Below, in pieces: positions 1 through 7,634 of a stretch of DNA of 64,000 nt (positions within the stretch are counted from its first letter, which is position 1; each line of letters starts with the position of its first letter). The position numbers and the translations under genes are program-made. Source of the stretch: Sphingomonas aquatilis. Its GTDB lineage: Bacteria; Pseudomonadota; Alphaproteobacteria; Sphingomonadales; Sphingomonadaceae. The notes under the pieces were generated by a model. It searched no databases. It saw only the letters and a list, made by a program, of their open reading frames with translations, and was not told where the DNA came from. The stretch covers positions 62,001-126,000 of the forward strand of contig NZ_JACIDB010000005.1 in the NCBI RefSeq assembly GCF_014196115.1, in the 5' to 3' direction.

Positions 1-1
1 C

Positions 2-748
2 ACCGGGCCGACCGGCTCCGGCAAGACGACCTCGCTGTACGGCGCGCTGCGGCTGCTCAACGACGGCAGCCGCAACATCCTGACTGTCGAAGACCCGGTC
101 GAATATGCCGTCGAGGGCGTCGGGCAGACGCAGGTCAATCCGAAGGTCGGGCTGACCTTCGCGGCCGGGCTGCGCGCGATCCTGCGTCAGGATCCGGACG
201 TGGTGATGGTCGGCGAAATCCGCGATCGCGAAACCGCGGAGATTGCGGTGCAAGCCTCGCTGACCGGGCACCTCGTGCTGTCGACGGTCCATACTAATGA
301 CGCGATCGGCGCGATCACCCGCATGCGCGACATGAAGGTGGAGCCGTTCCTGCTGGCCTCGACCCTGCGCGCAGTCATCGCGCAGCGGCTGGTGCGGCGG
401 CTGTGTCCCGCCTGCCGCCGACCCGTGACCGGCAGCGGCGTCGCGGGCCTGCTCGGCATCGAGCCGGAGGCGACGGTGTACGAGGCGGTGGGCTGCGCGG
501 AGTGCAACCACAGCGGCTTCAAGGGGCGGATCGGCGTGTTCGAGGCGGTGCGCGTCGACGATACGATCCGCCGCTTCATCAACGACGGCGCGGATGAGAC
601 CGCGATCGCCGCGCATGCCTTTGCACGCAGCCCGACGCTGGCGCAGGCGGCCGAGGCGCTGGTGCGCCGCGGGCTGACGACGCCCGAGGAGGCGATCCGC
701 GTGAGCCGGCGCGATGCGACGGATGTGGTGGATGAGGTGGAGGCGTGA
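2..748 (+). CDS. gspE: Type II secretion ATPase GspE (C-terminal part, cut by window edge)
   Basis: Cytoplasmic secretion ATPase that powers pseudopilus assembly in the type II secretion system. The window opens inside the Walker A loop (GPTGSGKTT), so only about 248 C-terminal residues are visible. They include the Walker B/Asp-box stretch around [17 protein letters not shown], the His-box LSTVHTNDA, and the GspE-type zinc-binding tetracysteine pair (CPAC and CAEC, about 35 residues apart). The family is usually about 500 residues, so roughly half lies upstream. It heads a collinear gspE-N operon, and the 95 bp to gspF hold a structured repeat. The tetracysteine motif favours GspE over PilB/PilT relatives. 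Confidence 0.96.
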   Translation, partial: TGPTGSGKTTSLYGALRLLNDGSRNILTVEDPVEYAVEGVGQTQVNPKVGLTFAAGLRAILRQDPDVVMVGEIRDRETAEIAVQASLTGHLVLSTVHTNDAIGAITRMRDMKVEPFLLASTLRAVIAQRLVRRLCPACRRPVTGSGVAGLLGIEPEATVYEAVGCAECNHSGFKGRIGVFEAVRVDDTIRRFINDGADETAIAAHAFARSPTLAQAAEALVRRGLTTPEEAIRVSRRDATDVVDEVEA

Positions 749-751
749 CGA

Positions 752-834
752 CCCTCACCCGTCTGCGGCTGCGCCGATCCCTCCCTCTCCCGCTGGGAGA
801 GGGAAGAGCCGCCGAAGGCGGCGAAGGGTGAGGG
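752..834. repeat. Intergenic structured repeat, family A, copy 1
   Basis: The element begins CCCTCACCC, ends GGGTGAGGG, and has an inner inverted repeat CCCTCTCCC/GGGAGAGGG. Related copies lie at about 26562-26645, 33842-33957, 53427-53551 and 54392-54478, always between genes. Its outer and inner arms can form a long hairpin. It fills the gap between gspE and gspF inside the operon, so it is probably transcribed. Function unknown; REP/mobile hairpin-like by appearance. Confidence 0.85.
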
Positions 835-843
835 CGGCGCGCC

Positions 844-2067
844 ATGGCTGACTTCGACTATCTCGCCATCGACACGCGCGGGCAGGAGCAGCGCGGGCAT
901 GTCGCGGCGGCGGATGCGGACGCGGCGCGGGCGCAGCTCGATCGGCGCAAGCTGTTCGTCGTGCGGCTCGATCCGGGCGCGCCGCCGGTCGCGCAGAGCC
1001 GGCCGCTATTCGGCATCCGGCTGGGCGCCAAGAAGATGAGCAACAAGCAGCTGACGCTCTTCACGCGCCAGCTCGCGACCCTGAACCGCGTCTCCCCGCT
1101 CGAGGAATCGCTGCGCACCATCACGCGCCAGACCGAGCAGGAGAGCGTGCGCGGGATCGTATCGCAGGTCCATGCCGGCGTGGTCGAGGGGCGACGGCTG
1201 GCCGATTCGATGGCGCGCGCGCCCAAGAGCTTTCCTCCGCTGTACCGCGCGATGGTGGCAGCGGGCGAAAGTTCGGGCAGCCTGCCGACGATCCTCGATC
1301 GGCTCGCGGCGCTGCTCGAACGGCAGGCGGAAATTCGCGGCAAGCTGATCACCGCGCTCGCCTATCCGACGATCCTGGCGGTGGTGGCGCTGGGCGTCGT
1401 CACCGCGCTGATGATGTTCGTGGTGCCGCAGGTCGTCGAACAATTCGATACCGTGGGGCAGGAGTTGCCGTTGCTGACGCGCGTCGTCATCGCCCTGTCC
1501 GACATACTGGTCGGCTATTGGTGGGTGCTGGCGCTGGTGCTCGGCCTGATCGGGGTCGGCGGCGCTTATGCGTTACGGGATCCCGCGATCCGGCTGTCGT
1601 TCGATACGGGGCTGCTGCGCCTGCCGCTGCTCGGCCGCCTGCTTCGCGACCTGCACGCCGCGCGCATGGCGCGGACGCTGTCGACGATGGTCGCGAGCCG
1701 ACTGCCGTTGCTGGAGGGGCTGACGCTGACGGCGAGCACGATCCACAACCGTCGCCTGCGCGTCGCGTCGGATGAGATCGTCGAGGCGATCCGTTCGGGC
1801 GGCAGCCTGTCGGCGGCGATGCGGCGCGCGAACGTCTTCCCGCCGCTGCTCACCTATCTCGCGGCCAGCGGCGAGGCGGCGGGGCGGCTCGACGAGATGC
1901 TCGAACGCGCCGCCGACTATCTCGAGCGTGAGTTCGACCGCTTCACCGCGACCGCGCTGTCGCTGCTCGAACCTGCGATCATCGTGCTGATGGGCGGCAT
2001 CGTCGCGACGATCGTGCTATCCATCCTGCTCCCCATCCTCCAGCTCAACACGCTGGCAGGCCAGTAA
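844..2067 (+). CDS. gspF: Type II secretion inner-membrane protein GspF
   Basis: Polytopic inner-membrane platform protein of the type II secretion system; it couples GspE and GspL to pseudopilus assembly. The 407 residues match the family length. There are two cytoplasmic T2SSF domains (about residues 75-195 and 275-400). Hydrophobic segments lie near residues 170-195, 220-245 and at the C-terminus (IIVLMGGIVATIVLSILLP). The N-terminus MADFDYLAIDTRG is typical of GspF. It lies between gspE and gspG on the same strand, and its stop is followed directly by the gspG ribosome binding site. Confidence 0.97.
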   Translation: MADFDYLAIDTRGQEQRGHVAAADADAARAQLDRRKLFVVRLDPGAPPVAQSRPLFGIRLGAKKMSNKQLTLFTRQLATLNRVSPLEESLRTITRQTEQESVRGIVSQVHAGVVEGRRLADSMARAPKSFPPLYRAMVAAGESSGSLPTILDRLAALLERQAEIRGKLITALAYPTILAVVALGVVTALMMFVVPQVVEQFDTVGQELPLLTRVVIALSDILVGYWWVLALVLGLIGVGGAYALRDPAIRLSFDTGLLRLPLLGRLLRDLHAARMARTLSTMVASRLPLLEGLTLTASTIHNRRLRVASDEIVEAIRSGGSLSAAMRRANVFPPLLTYLAASGEAAGRLDEMLERAADYLEREFDRFTATALSLLEPAIIVLMGGIVATIVLSILLPILQLNTLAGQ

Positions 2068-2075
2068 GGATCATC

Positions 2076-2516
2076 ATGCGTAAACAGCCTCATAAGCGTC
2101 ACCGTCGGGAGGAGGGCTTCACCCTCGTCGAACTGATGGTCGTGATCGTCATCATCGGCCTGCTCGCCGCGATCGTCACGTTCAACGTCCTGCCTGCGGG
2201 CGACAAGGGCAAGATCACCAAGGCGAAGGCCGACATCAGCACGATCGAAGGCGCGCTGGAAATGTATCGCCTGCAGATGAACGGCTATCCGACGACGTCG
2301 CAGGGCCTGCAGGCGCTCGTCACCGCGCCGAGCGGCGTGAATGCCGCCGAATATCAGAAGGGCGGCTATATCAAGAAGCTGCCCAACGATCCTTGGGGCC
2401 GGCCGTATCTCTACGCCTCGCCCGGCCAGCATGGCGAGGCCGATGTCTGGAGCTTAGGTGCGGACGGCAAGGAAGGCGGCGAGGGCGCCAACGCCGACAT
2501 CACCAGCTGGCAATAA
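2076..2516 (+). CDS. gspG: Major pseudopilin GspG
   Basis: Major pseudopilin that polymerises into the periplasmic pseudopilus. A charged 14-residue leader ending in Gly is followed by FTLVELMVVIVIIGLLAAI, with the conserved Glu at +5, so cleavage by prepilin peptidase should fall at Gly14/Phe15. The C-terminal DVWSLGADGKEGGEG region matches the calcium-binding loop of GspG. At 146 residues it has normal length. AAGGA overlapping the gspF stop lies 5 nt before the ATG and supports this start. No prepilin peptidase gene is in the window. Confidence 0.97.
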   Translation: MRKQPHKRHRREEGFTLVELMVVIVIIGLLAAIVTFNVLPAGDKGKITKAKADISTIEGALEMYRLQMNGYPTTSQGLQALVTAPSGVNAAEYQKGGYIKKLPNDPWGRPYLYASPGQHGEADVWSLGADGKEGGEGANADITSWQ

Positions 2517-2517
2517 C

Positions 2518-3009
2518 GTGCCGCGCCGCCGCCCCTCGGCCACGGGATTGCGCCGTGTTCGGCGTGGCGCCCAACAGGGCTTCACGCTGATCGAGCTGAT
2601 GGTGGTCGTGACCATCATCGGGCTGGCGGCGGCCGTGGCGGTGTGGAACATGCCCGATCCGCGCGGCCGGGTGGCGGACGAGGCGGCGCGCTTCGCAGTG
2701 CGGGCGCGGGCGGCGCATGACGCGGCAATCGTCGAGGCGCGGCCCGTCAGCCTGTGGGTCACGGCGGGCGGCTATGGCTTCGACCGGCGGATCGCGGGGC
2801 AATGGGTCGCGGTGGCGGACACGCCGCTGCGGGTCGAGCGCTGGAGCGCGGGCACGGACGCCGCGATCGGCGACGCCAACGGGCGGCTGCGGATCGTCTA
2901 TGATCCCACCGGCCTTGCAGACCGGCCCGCACAGGTGACGCTGACCCGCAGCGGCGCGCGTGCGGTGATCGATATGGACGCGGACGGCAGCGTGCGGGTG
3001 GCGAGCTGA
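2518..3009 (+). CDS. gspH: Minor pseudopilin GspH
   Basis: Minor pseudopilin of the type II secretion system. I chose GTG 2518, one base after the gspG stop, which gives a basic leader of about 21 residues before FTLIELMVVVTIIGLAAAV with Glu at +5. A start inside gspG would give an unusually long leader. The 163-residue product has the usual single N-terminal helix followed by a beta-rich head. The stop TGA shares one base with the gspI ATG. Confidence 0.9.
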   Translation: MPRRRPSATGLRRVRRGAQQGFTLIELMVVVTIIGLAAAVAVWNMPDPRGRVADEAARFAVRARAAHDAAIVEARPVSLWVTAGGYGFDRRIAGQWVAVADTPLRVERWSAGTDAAIGDANGRLRIVYDPTGLADRPAQVTLTRSGARAVIDMDADGSVRVAS

Positions 3010-3389
3010 TGCTCGGCCGTGTCGATCACGGAGAGGGGGGCTTCACCCTCATCGAGATCATGGTCGCGCTGGCGGTGTTCAGTCTGGCCGTGCTCGCACT
3101 GCTGCGGCTGGAGACGGCGACGATCCGCGGCGCGCGCGTGCTGGACGACAGTATGGTGGCGGGGATCGTCGCGCGCAACGTCGCCAACGAAGCGGTCAGC
3201 GAGGCGCGACCGCCGGTGGTGGGGCGGACGAGCGGCAGCGAGGTGAACGCCGGCCGCACTTGGACCTGGGTGCGCCAGGTGGTGCCGACGGGCAATGCCA
3301 GCATCGTGCGGATCGACGTCGCGGTGAGCAATCGCGCGGGGCAGGTGGTCGGGCGGACGACGGCGATCCGGCCGCCGGATGCAGGGTGA
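3009..3389 (+). CDS. gspI: Minor pseudopilin GspI
   Basis: Minor pseudopilin that nucleates the pseudopilus tip with GspJ and GspK. The 11-residue leader MLGRVDHGEGG is followed by FTLIEIMVALAVFSLAVLAL with Glu at +5. The 126-residue length fits GspI. The ATG overlaps the gspH stop by one base, and its own stop overlaps an in-frame ATG for gspJ, so the three genes look translationally coupled. Confidence 0.94.
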   Translation: MLGRVDHGEGGFTLIEIMVALAVFSLAVLALLRLETATIRGARVLDDSMVAGIVARNVANEAVSEARPPVVGRTSGSEVNAGRTWTWVRQVVPTGNASIVRIDVAVSNRAGQVVGRTTAIRPPDAG

Positions 3390-4189
3390 TGGCCACGCGG
3401 TCGCCCCTTTCCTGTCGTCACCCCGGACTTGGTCCGGGGTCCACTCCGCGGCGAGGGGGATGGCTGGAGGCACTTGCCGTCCCCGTGCGGCCCGGTGGAC
3501 CCCGGACCAAGTCCGGGGTGACGGTGGTGGTGGGGCGATGTCACCGTCATCAGCAGGCGGGCTTTACTCTTGTCGAAGTCCTTGTGGCCCTGCTCATCTT
3601 CGGCCTGATTGCGGCGGCAGGCGTCGCGATCCTGACGTTCAGTGTCCGCGCGCAGACCGCCACCGGCGCGCGGTTCGACGATATCGCGGCGCTCAACCGC
3701 ACCGCCGCGCTCATCGCGGGCGATCTGGGGCAGGCGATCGACCGGCCCGCGCGCGACGAGGCGGGCACGCCGCGCCCGGCCTTCACCGGCGAAAGCGACG
3801 GCCGGCTGGCGTTCGTGCGTGCAGGCTGGACCAATGTCGACGATGCGCCGCGCGCCAGCGCGCAGAAGGTCGCCTATCGCGTCGTCGATGGCACCCTGGA
3901 GCGCGTCGCCTATCCGATGATCGATGGCGCCGCGCCGTTGCCCGCGGTTGCGCTGCTCGGCAAGGTCGTCGGGGTCGGCGCGCGCTATCGCTACAAGGGC
4001 GCGTGGAGCGATCGTTGGGACGGCACGCAGGGCGCGCCGTTGCCGCAGGCAGCGGAGCTGACGATCCGGCGCACCGACGGCAGCGCGCTGCGGCTGATGC
4101 TGCTGGTCGGGTCGGGCTATGCCCCGGCCCAAGCGGGTGCGCAGCCCGGGCCCCAGCCAAGCCCGACGGGAACGCCCGGTGCCATCTGA
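3389..4189 (+). CDS. gspJ: Minor pseudopilin GspJ with repeat-derived N-terminal extension
   Basis: Minor pseudopilin of the tip complex. The pilin signature FTLVEVLVALLIFGLIAAAG, with Glu at +5, starts 58 residues after the coupled ATG at 3389, far longer than a normal prepilin leader. Residues about 10-45 are encoded by a family B inverted-repeat element that remains open in this frame. Later GTG codons (3518, 3524, 3527, 3530) would skip the element; GTG 3530 gives an 11-residue leader and a 219-residue protein of normal size. Which start is used cannot be read from sequence. The gene end overlaps gspK. Confidence 0.88.
   Translation: MATRSPLSCRHPGLGPGSTPRRGGWLEALAVPVRPGGPRTKSGVTVVVGRCHRHQQAGFTLVEVLVALLIFGLIAAAGVAILTFSVRAQTATGARFDDIAALNRTAALIAGDLGQAIDRPARDEAGTPRPAFTGESDGRLAFVRAGWTNVDDAPRASAQKVAYRVVDGTLERVAYPMIDGAAPLPAVALLGKVVGVGARYRYKGAWSDRWDGTQGAPLPQAAELTIRRTDGSALRLMLLVGSGYAPAQAGAQPGPQPSPTGTPGAI
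3417..3522. repeat. Inverted-repeat element, family B, copy 1 (inside gspJ 5' end)
   Basis: Perfect 27-bp terminal inverted repeats (3417-3443 and 3496-3522) flank a 52-bp GC-rich centre. Each arm itself holds a small palindrome, CCCCGGAC-TTG-GTCCGGGG. Related elements occur at 27784-27889 (inverted orientation, imperfect) and 52072-52177 (left arm degraded), with a single arm-like hairpin at 50902-50928. This is the only copy lying within a reading frame. Its form resembles a small non-autonomous repeat; no transposase is visible. Confidence 0.9.
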
Positions 4190-5159
4190 GCGCGAGCGCG
4201 GCGCCGCGCTGCTCACCGTCCTGCTGCTCGTCGCGATCATCGCGGTGCTGGCGGGGGCTGCGCTGGAACGGTTGCGACTAACGACCCGGCTCGCCGGCAA
4301 TGCGCTGGCGGGCGAGCAGGCGCGCGGCTTTGCGCGCGCGGCGGAGGCGCTGGCGACGTCGCGGATCACGACGATGCTGGGCGATGCGCCCGATCGCGTG
4401 ACTCTGGCGGGCGGTTGGAGCGGGCGGCCGTTCGGCCTGCCATTGCCCGGCGGCGGGCTTGCCGTCGCGCGGGTTCGCGATGGCGGCAATTGCTTCAACC
4501 TCAACGGTCTGGTCAGCCGGCTTGCGCCCAACCTGTACACCTCATCGCAGAATTTCGCCCAGCGGCTGCAGTTCGTCCGGCTGATGCAGGCGATCGGCGT
4601 ACCCAGCCAGGCCGCCGACCATATCGCCGCCGCCACGGCCGACTGGATCGACAGCGATGGCGACCAGCAGGGCAATGGCGCCGAGGACCCCGTCTATCTC
4701 GCTCGCAGTGTGCCCTATCGCACCGCGGGCACGCTGATGGCCGATCCCAGCGAGCTGCGCGCGGTGGATGGCGTGACGCCCGACATCTACGCGAAGCTGC
4801 GGCCCTGGATCTGTACCTTGCCCAAGGCGGAGCCGGCGACGATCAACATCAACACGCTGACGCCCGAACAGGCCCCGCTGGTCGCGATGCTGTTTCCCGG
4901 CACGCTCTCCGTCGAGGCTGCTCGCGGCATGATCCTGCGCCGGCCGCCCGACGGCTTCCGCGACGCCAGCACGTTCCTGAACCTCGCCGGCAACGGTGCC
5001 GCGCCGGAGGGCGGGGGCGGGCTGGGGGTCAAAACGACGTGGTTCGCGCTGGCGATCGACGTCAGCACCGGGTCCGCCCGATTGCAGGAAAGGGCGCTGA
5101 TCGATGCAAGCCGTCTTCCCGCGCGGCTCGTGGCACGGCAATGGGGCGACGAATCATGA
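4179..5159 (+). CDS. gspK: Minor pseudopilin GspK
   Basis: Largest minor pseudopilin, capping the pseudopilus tip. GTG 4179 gives an 8-residue leader (VPSERERG) before AALLTVLLLVAIIAVLAG. The residue at +5 is Thr rather than Glu, as is characteristic of GspK. An upstream ATG at 4119 would run deep into gspJ and is less likely. The 326-residue length and large alpha-helical head fit the family. It overlaps gspJ by 11 nt and its stop overlaps the gspL ATG (ATGA). Confidence 0.94.
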   Translation: MPSERERGAALLTVLLLVAIIAVLAGAALERLRLTTRLAGNALAGEQARGFARAAEALATSRITTMLGDAPDRVTLAGGWSGRPFGLPLPGGGLAVARVRDGGNCFNLNGLVSRLAPNLYTSSQNFAQRLQFVRLMQAIGVPSQAADHIAAATADWIDSDGDQQGNGAEDPVYLARSVPYRTAGTLMADPSELRAVDGVTPDIYAKLRPWICTLPKAEPATININTLTPEQAPLVAMLFPGTLSVEAARGMILRRPPDGFRDASTFLNLAGNGAAPEGGGGLGVKTTWFALAIDVSTGSARLQERALIDASRLPARLVARQWGDES

Positions 5160-6238
5160 CGACGCTGCTCTTCCTGCCCGCGGGCGACGCCCCCTATCGC
5201 TGGCTGCGCCTGGCCGAAGACGGTGGAATCGCCGAAGGCGAGGGGCTGCCTGCTGTCCCTGAGGAGCGCATCGTCGCGGTCGCACCCGCGCAGGACGTGA
5301 CGCTGCACTGGGCGGACCTGCCCGCCCGCTCGCCCGCGCAAAGCATCGCTGCCGCGCGCCTGCTGGTCGCCGAGGCGAGTGCGACCCCGATCCACGAACT
5401 GCACGTGGCGGTCGGCGACGTGGAAGAAGGGAATGGCGAGCGGCCGATCGCCGTGGTGGGCAGCGCGGTGATGGCGGCCTGGCTGGCGGACCTTGCGGCC
5501 CTCGGAATCGACCCGGTCGCGATGGTGCCGGCGCCGCTGCTGTTGCCGCGCCCGGAGGAAGGCTATCTTCGCGCCACGGTCGGCGGGGCGGCGCTGGTGC
5601 GTGGCCGCACCTCCGGTTTTGCCGACGAAGCGCGGCTGACCGACCTCGTCGTGGGGGATGCCCCGATCGAGACGCTGCCGCGCAGCGCGCTCGATCCGGT
5701 GATCGCCACCGCCGCGGCGACGCCGCCGCTCGACCTGCGGCAGGGGCCGTTCGCGCGCCGGCGCCGCATCGGGATCGACTGGCCGCTGGTGCGGCGCCTC
5801 GCGGTGATGGGAGCCGGCATCCTCGCGCTGACGCTGGCGATCGATCTGGTGCGAATCGGCAAATACAGTTTCGGCGCGGATGCGATCGACGCGCGGACGG
5901 AAGCGCTAGCGCGAACCGGTCTGCCGCGCGGCGAGACGGTGACCGACGTCGACCGCCAGCTCGCCGAGCGGCTGTCGGCGGTGCGCGGTCCCGGCCTGGG
6001 CTTCAGCCGGACGGTGGCCGCAGTCTATGCCGCGGTCCGCGCTACGCCGGGCACGGAGCTGACCAGCCTCGATTTCCAGTCGAACGGCGCCTTGCGCATC
6101 GGCGTGGGTGCGGCGCGCGAATCGCTGCCCACTGACCTCAAGCGCGCGCTGGAGGCGGCGGGCTTCACCGTCACCGCCGGCACGTTCCAGTCGGCCAACG
6201 GAAGGGTGACGGGCGAGATGACGGTGACGCGGCCATGA
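5156..6238 (+). CDS. gspL: Type II secretion protein GspL
   Basis: Bitopic inner-membrane protein linking GspE to the periplasmic part of the type II secretion system. The first ~200 residues form the cytoplasmic actin-like domain. A membrane segment lies near residues 218-238 (LAVMGAGILALTLAIDLV), and a ferredoxin-like periplasmic domain follows. ATG 5156 overlaps the gspK stop by 4 nt; the frame is open far upstream, but that part is a shadow of gspK. The 360-residue length is normal. Confidence 0.92.
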   Translation: MTTLLFLPAGDAPYRWLRLAEDGGIAEGEGLPAVPEERIVAVAPAQDVTLHWADLPARSPAQSIAAARLLVAEASATPIHELHVAVGDVEEGNGERPIAVVGSAVMAAWLADLAALGIDPVAMVPAPLLLPRPEEGYLRATVGGAALVRGRTSGFADEARLTDLVVGDAPIETLPRSALDPVIATAAATPPLDLRQGPFARRRRIGIDWPLVRRLAVMGAGILALTLAIDLVRIGKYSFGADAIDARTEALARTGLPRGETVTDVDRQLAERLSAVRGPGLGFSRTVAAVYAAVRATPGTELTSLDFQSNGALRIGVGAARESLPTDLKRALEAAGFTVTAGTFQSANGRVTGEMTVTRP

Positions 6239-6705
6239 GCGGCATCCGCAGCTGGTTCGCCGGCCGATCCCTACGCGAACGCCGGCTGATCCTGGTCATG
6301 CTCGCGCTCCTGGTCGTCACCATCCTGTGGGGCGGCATCATCCTGCCCGTCCGTGACGGCCTGTCGAGCGCGCGCGAGCGGTACGCCGATGCGGTCGTCC
6401 GGCTGGGCAGCACGCAGAATGCGGTCGACCTGATCCGCAGCGCCGGGCGACGCACGCCGATCGAGGGCAGCCTCGCCGACACGGTGCGGCGGCGTGCCGA
6501 GGCGGCGGGCTTCGCGCTCGCCACCGTCGACGAATCGGGTGCGGGCCGGGTGCATGCCACGATCACCGCGGCACGGCCGGCGGCGCTGGCCCGCTGGTTC
6601 GCCGGGCTGGAGGCGAGTGGCATCCTGATCGAATCGGCGGCGTGGCGCGACAATGCGGACGGCAGCGTCGGCGTCGATTTCGTCGCACGGGCGCGCGCGT
6701 CATGA
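6235..6705 (+). CDS. gspM: Type II secretion protein GspM
   Basis: Small bitopic inner-membrane partner of GspL. It has a short cytoplasmic N-terminus with basic residues (SLRERRLI), one membrane helix near residues 20-38 (LVMLALLVVTILWGGIILP) and a periplasmic domain. The 156 residues fit the family, which is weakly conserved, so order and topology carry the call. The ATG overlaps the gspL stop, and its stop overlaps the gspN ATG. Confidence 0.9.
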   Translation: MSGIRSWFAGRSLRERRLILVMLALLVVTILWGGIILPVRDGLSSARERYADAVVRLGSTQNAVDLIRSAGRRTPIEGSLADTVRRRAEAAGFALATVDESGAGRVHATITAARPAALARWFAGLEASGILIESAAWRDNADGSVGVDFVARARAS

Positions 6706-7415
6706 GGCGGCTGAGACTCACCACCGGGCCGGCGGCGCTGTTCGGTGCGATGATGCTGGTAGCGTTGCTCGTCGTCCTCCCGATGCGGCTGGTGCTGGGC
6801 GCGGCCGGCGTCGGGGAGCAGGGTTTCAGCGCACGCAGCGTCACCGGCAGCGTGTGGGACGGTCGGCTGGTCGATGCACGGTTCGGCGATCTCGCGCTGG
6901 GCACGCTGGATGCCAGCCTGTCGCCGTTCGCGCTGCTGATCGGGCGCGCGCGCGTATCGGTCGAGGATCAGGCGGGGACGGTGCATGGCGCCTTCGTGCT
7001 CGGCCGCCATCTGCGCGGGATCGAGGGGATGACCGCAACCTTCCCGACCGGCAACGCCTTCGCGCCGCTGCCCGTCACCGCGCTGACGCTGGAAGACGTC
7101 AGCATCCGCTTTGCCGACGATGTGTGCGAACAGGCCGAGGGTCGGGTGCGAGCACGGCTGGTGGGCGAGGCGGCGGGAATCGCTTTGCCGACTGAGCTGA
7201 CGGGCGTCGCGCGCTGCGACGGCAACGCCTTGCTGTTGCCGCTCGCCAGCCAGGCCGGGACCGAGGCGATCGAATTGCGACTAACCGGCGATGGCCGCTA
7301 CTCCGCCGCGCTGCGCCTTGCGCCCGGCGACGACGGCGCAGCACAGCGGCTGGCGGCGACGGGCTTCGTCGCCGGGCCCGGCGGTTACCGACTTTCGGTC
7401 GAAGGACGCTTCTGA
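6702..7415 (+). CDS. gspN: Type II secretion protein GspN
   Basis: Accessory type II secretion component found in some proteobacterial gsp operons. There is one N-terminal membrane segment (about residues 10-32, LFGAMMLVALLVVLPMRL), then a repetitive beta-rich region with the motif SVTGSVWDGRL typical of GspN, which is related to AsmA/LolA-like barrels. The start is the ATG overlapping the gspM stop by 4 nt. The protein has 237 residues. This is the last gene of the operon; tRNA-His follows 47 bp downstream. Confidence 0.9.
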   Translation: MRRLRLTTGPAALFGAMMLVALLVVLPMRLVLGAAGVGEQGFSARSVTGSVWDGRLVDARFGDLALGTLDASLSPFALLIGRARVSVEDQAGTVHGAFVLGRHLRGIEGMTATFPTGNAFAPLPVTALTLEDVSIRFADDVCEQAEGRVRARLVGEAAGIALPTELTGVARCDGNALLLPLASQAGTEAIELRLTGDGRYSAALRLAPGDDGAAQRLAATGFVAGPGGYRLSVEGRF

Positions 7416-7462
7416 CGGCCTTGACCGCCGCTACAGTGCCCGCTAGGGGCACCCGTCTTCGC

Positions 7463-7540
7463 GGCGACCGTAGTTCAATTGGTTAGAGCGCCGGCTTGTG
7501 ATGCCGGAAGTTGCGGGTTCAAGTCCCGTCGGTCGCCCCA
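7463..7540 (+). tRNA. tRNA-His (GTG anticodon)
   Basis: Full cloverleaf. The acceptor stem GCGACCG/CGGTCGC is extended by the His-specific G-1 at 7463, which pairs with C73. The anticodon loop TTGTGAT carries GTG, the T arm contains GGTTCAAGTCC, and CCA is encoded. The G-1:C73 pair is the identity element of histidine tRNA, which independently confirms the call. Confidence 0.98.
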
Positions 7541-7592
7541 TTTTCCCGCTCCTTTTCAGGGCCGCAGGGACTAGCCAAAACCGCTGGGAAAC

Positions 7593-7616
7593 AATATTGC
7601 GGACATTCGCAATATT
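7593..7616. promoter_or_regulatory. Perfect palindrome upstream of the amino-acid dehydrogenase
   Basis: AATATTGCG-N6-CGCAATATT is a perfect 9-bp inverted repeat and AT-rich against very GC-rich surroundings. It ends 6 bp before ATG 7623 and 18 bp before ATG 7635. Size and symmetry suit a dimeric repressor or activator; an Lrp/AsnC-type regulator would be natural for an amino-acid dehydrogenase, but no regulator gene is adjacent. Operator function is inferred. Confidence 0.6.
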
Positions 7617-7634
7617 CGATCCATGGAGCAGGCG

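Noticed and set aside
3026-4675. 549-codon minus-strand open frame across gspI-gspK
   Set aside because: Runs antisense to four well-supported pseudopilin genes and through the family B repeat; Ser/Arg-rich shadow.
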